Notes under the pieces: model-generated | Database searches by the model: none | What the model was told of the DNA's origin: nothing | Seen by the model: the letters and a program-made list of their open reading frames with translations, nothing else | Shown here: positions 5,701 to 5,811 of the stretch, piece after piece | How the letters are laid out: each line of letters opens with the position of its first letter | How positions within the stretch are numbered: position 1 is the stretch's first letter | Program-made: the position numbers and the translations under genes | Source of the DNA: an uncultured Clostridia bacterium | GTDB taxonomy: Bacteria; Bacillota; Clostridia; Oscillospirales; Acutalibacteraceae | Reading direction: 5' to 3' | Length of the DNA stretch: 5,811 nucleotides | NCBI GenBank assembly: GCA_937912175.1 | Contig: CALDOU010000051.1 | Location: 1-5,811 of the forward strand

Positions 5701-5811
5701 GTGTTGGTGCTGATGATGCTGAGGGTCCACCCGTTCCCATCTCGAACACGGTAGTTAAGCTCAGTGATGCTGAAGATACTTGGCTGGAGACGGCCCGGGA
5801 AAATAAGGAAA
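5701..5811 (+). rRNA. rrf: 5S ribosomal RNA, 3' end cut by the window
   Basis: This is the structural RNA of the large ribosomal subunit's central protuberance. The universal core CCACCCGTTCCCATCTCGAA, followed by CACGGTAGTTAAGC, is present. Helix II can be drawn as GCTGAG with CTCAGT, and the arm TTGGCTG-GAGA-CGGCCCGG closes a GAGA loop. The 5' end is set near 5701 (GTGTTGGTGC), which forms the 5' strand of helix I; its complementary 3' strand, expected as something like GCACCAACAC, is beyond the window, so roughly the last ten bases are missing. No 23S lies upstream. The preceding DNA is a promoter region followed by divergent protein genes. The gene therefore has its own promoter and is either a stand-alone 5S or the first gene of an unusually ordered rRNA unit. 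Confidence 0.96.

Overview
This is an AT-rich, low-GC window that reads as core chromosome of a Firmicute, most likely a Clostridia-type anaerobe. The evidence is the strong AGGAGG-type ribosome binding sites, the mreB-mreC-mreD-PBP2 order, a Firmicute-style ZapA and the 5S rRNA sequence. No species can be named from what is visible.

Layout: all six protein genes lie on the minus strand and read right to left. In transcription order they are zapA (cell division), dut (dUTPase), mreB, mreC, mreD (rod-shape cytoskeleton and its membrane partners) and the first 574 codons of a class B penicillin-binding protein (PBP2, mrdA type), which runs off the left edge before its KTG motif. On the plus strand, at the right edge, a 5S rRNA gene begins and is cut by the window end just before its 3' strand of helix I. 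The 264 bases between zapA and 5S form a divergent promoter region. It holds a TATAAT box facing zapA, a full UP element plus -35/-10 promoter facing 5S, and a long AT-rich inverted repeat between them. The gaps between zapA and dut (207 bases) and between dut and mreB (147 bases) carry no gene. The latter holds an extended -10 promoter for the mre operon.

How the genes work together: MreB filaments, MreC, MreD and PBP2 are the core of the elongasome, which directs lateral peptidoglycan synthesis. They are packed closely here (58 and 32 bases between mreB, mreC and mreD, and PBP2 starting at the mreD stop), so they are almost certainly co-transcribed. ZapA promotes Z-ring bundling at division, and Dut keeps uracil out of DNA. 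The block therefore combines elongation, division and nucleotide hygiene, with an rRNA gene fired divergently.

I see no mobile element, CRISPR, toxin system or undescribed system. The points most worth a second look are: (1) PBP2 has no ATG, GTG or TTG where its N-terminus must begin, and the best-placed start is ATC (or CTG) behind a good Shine-Dalgarno sequence; (2) the 5S gene sits directly behind its own UP-element promoter with essentially no leader, so it is either a stand-alone 5S unit or first in its operon; (3) the inverted repeat upstream of that promoter.
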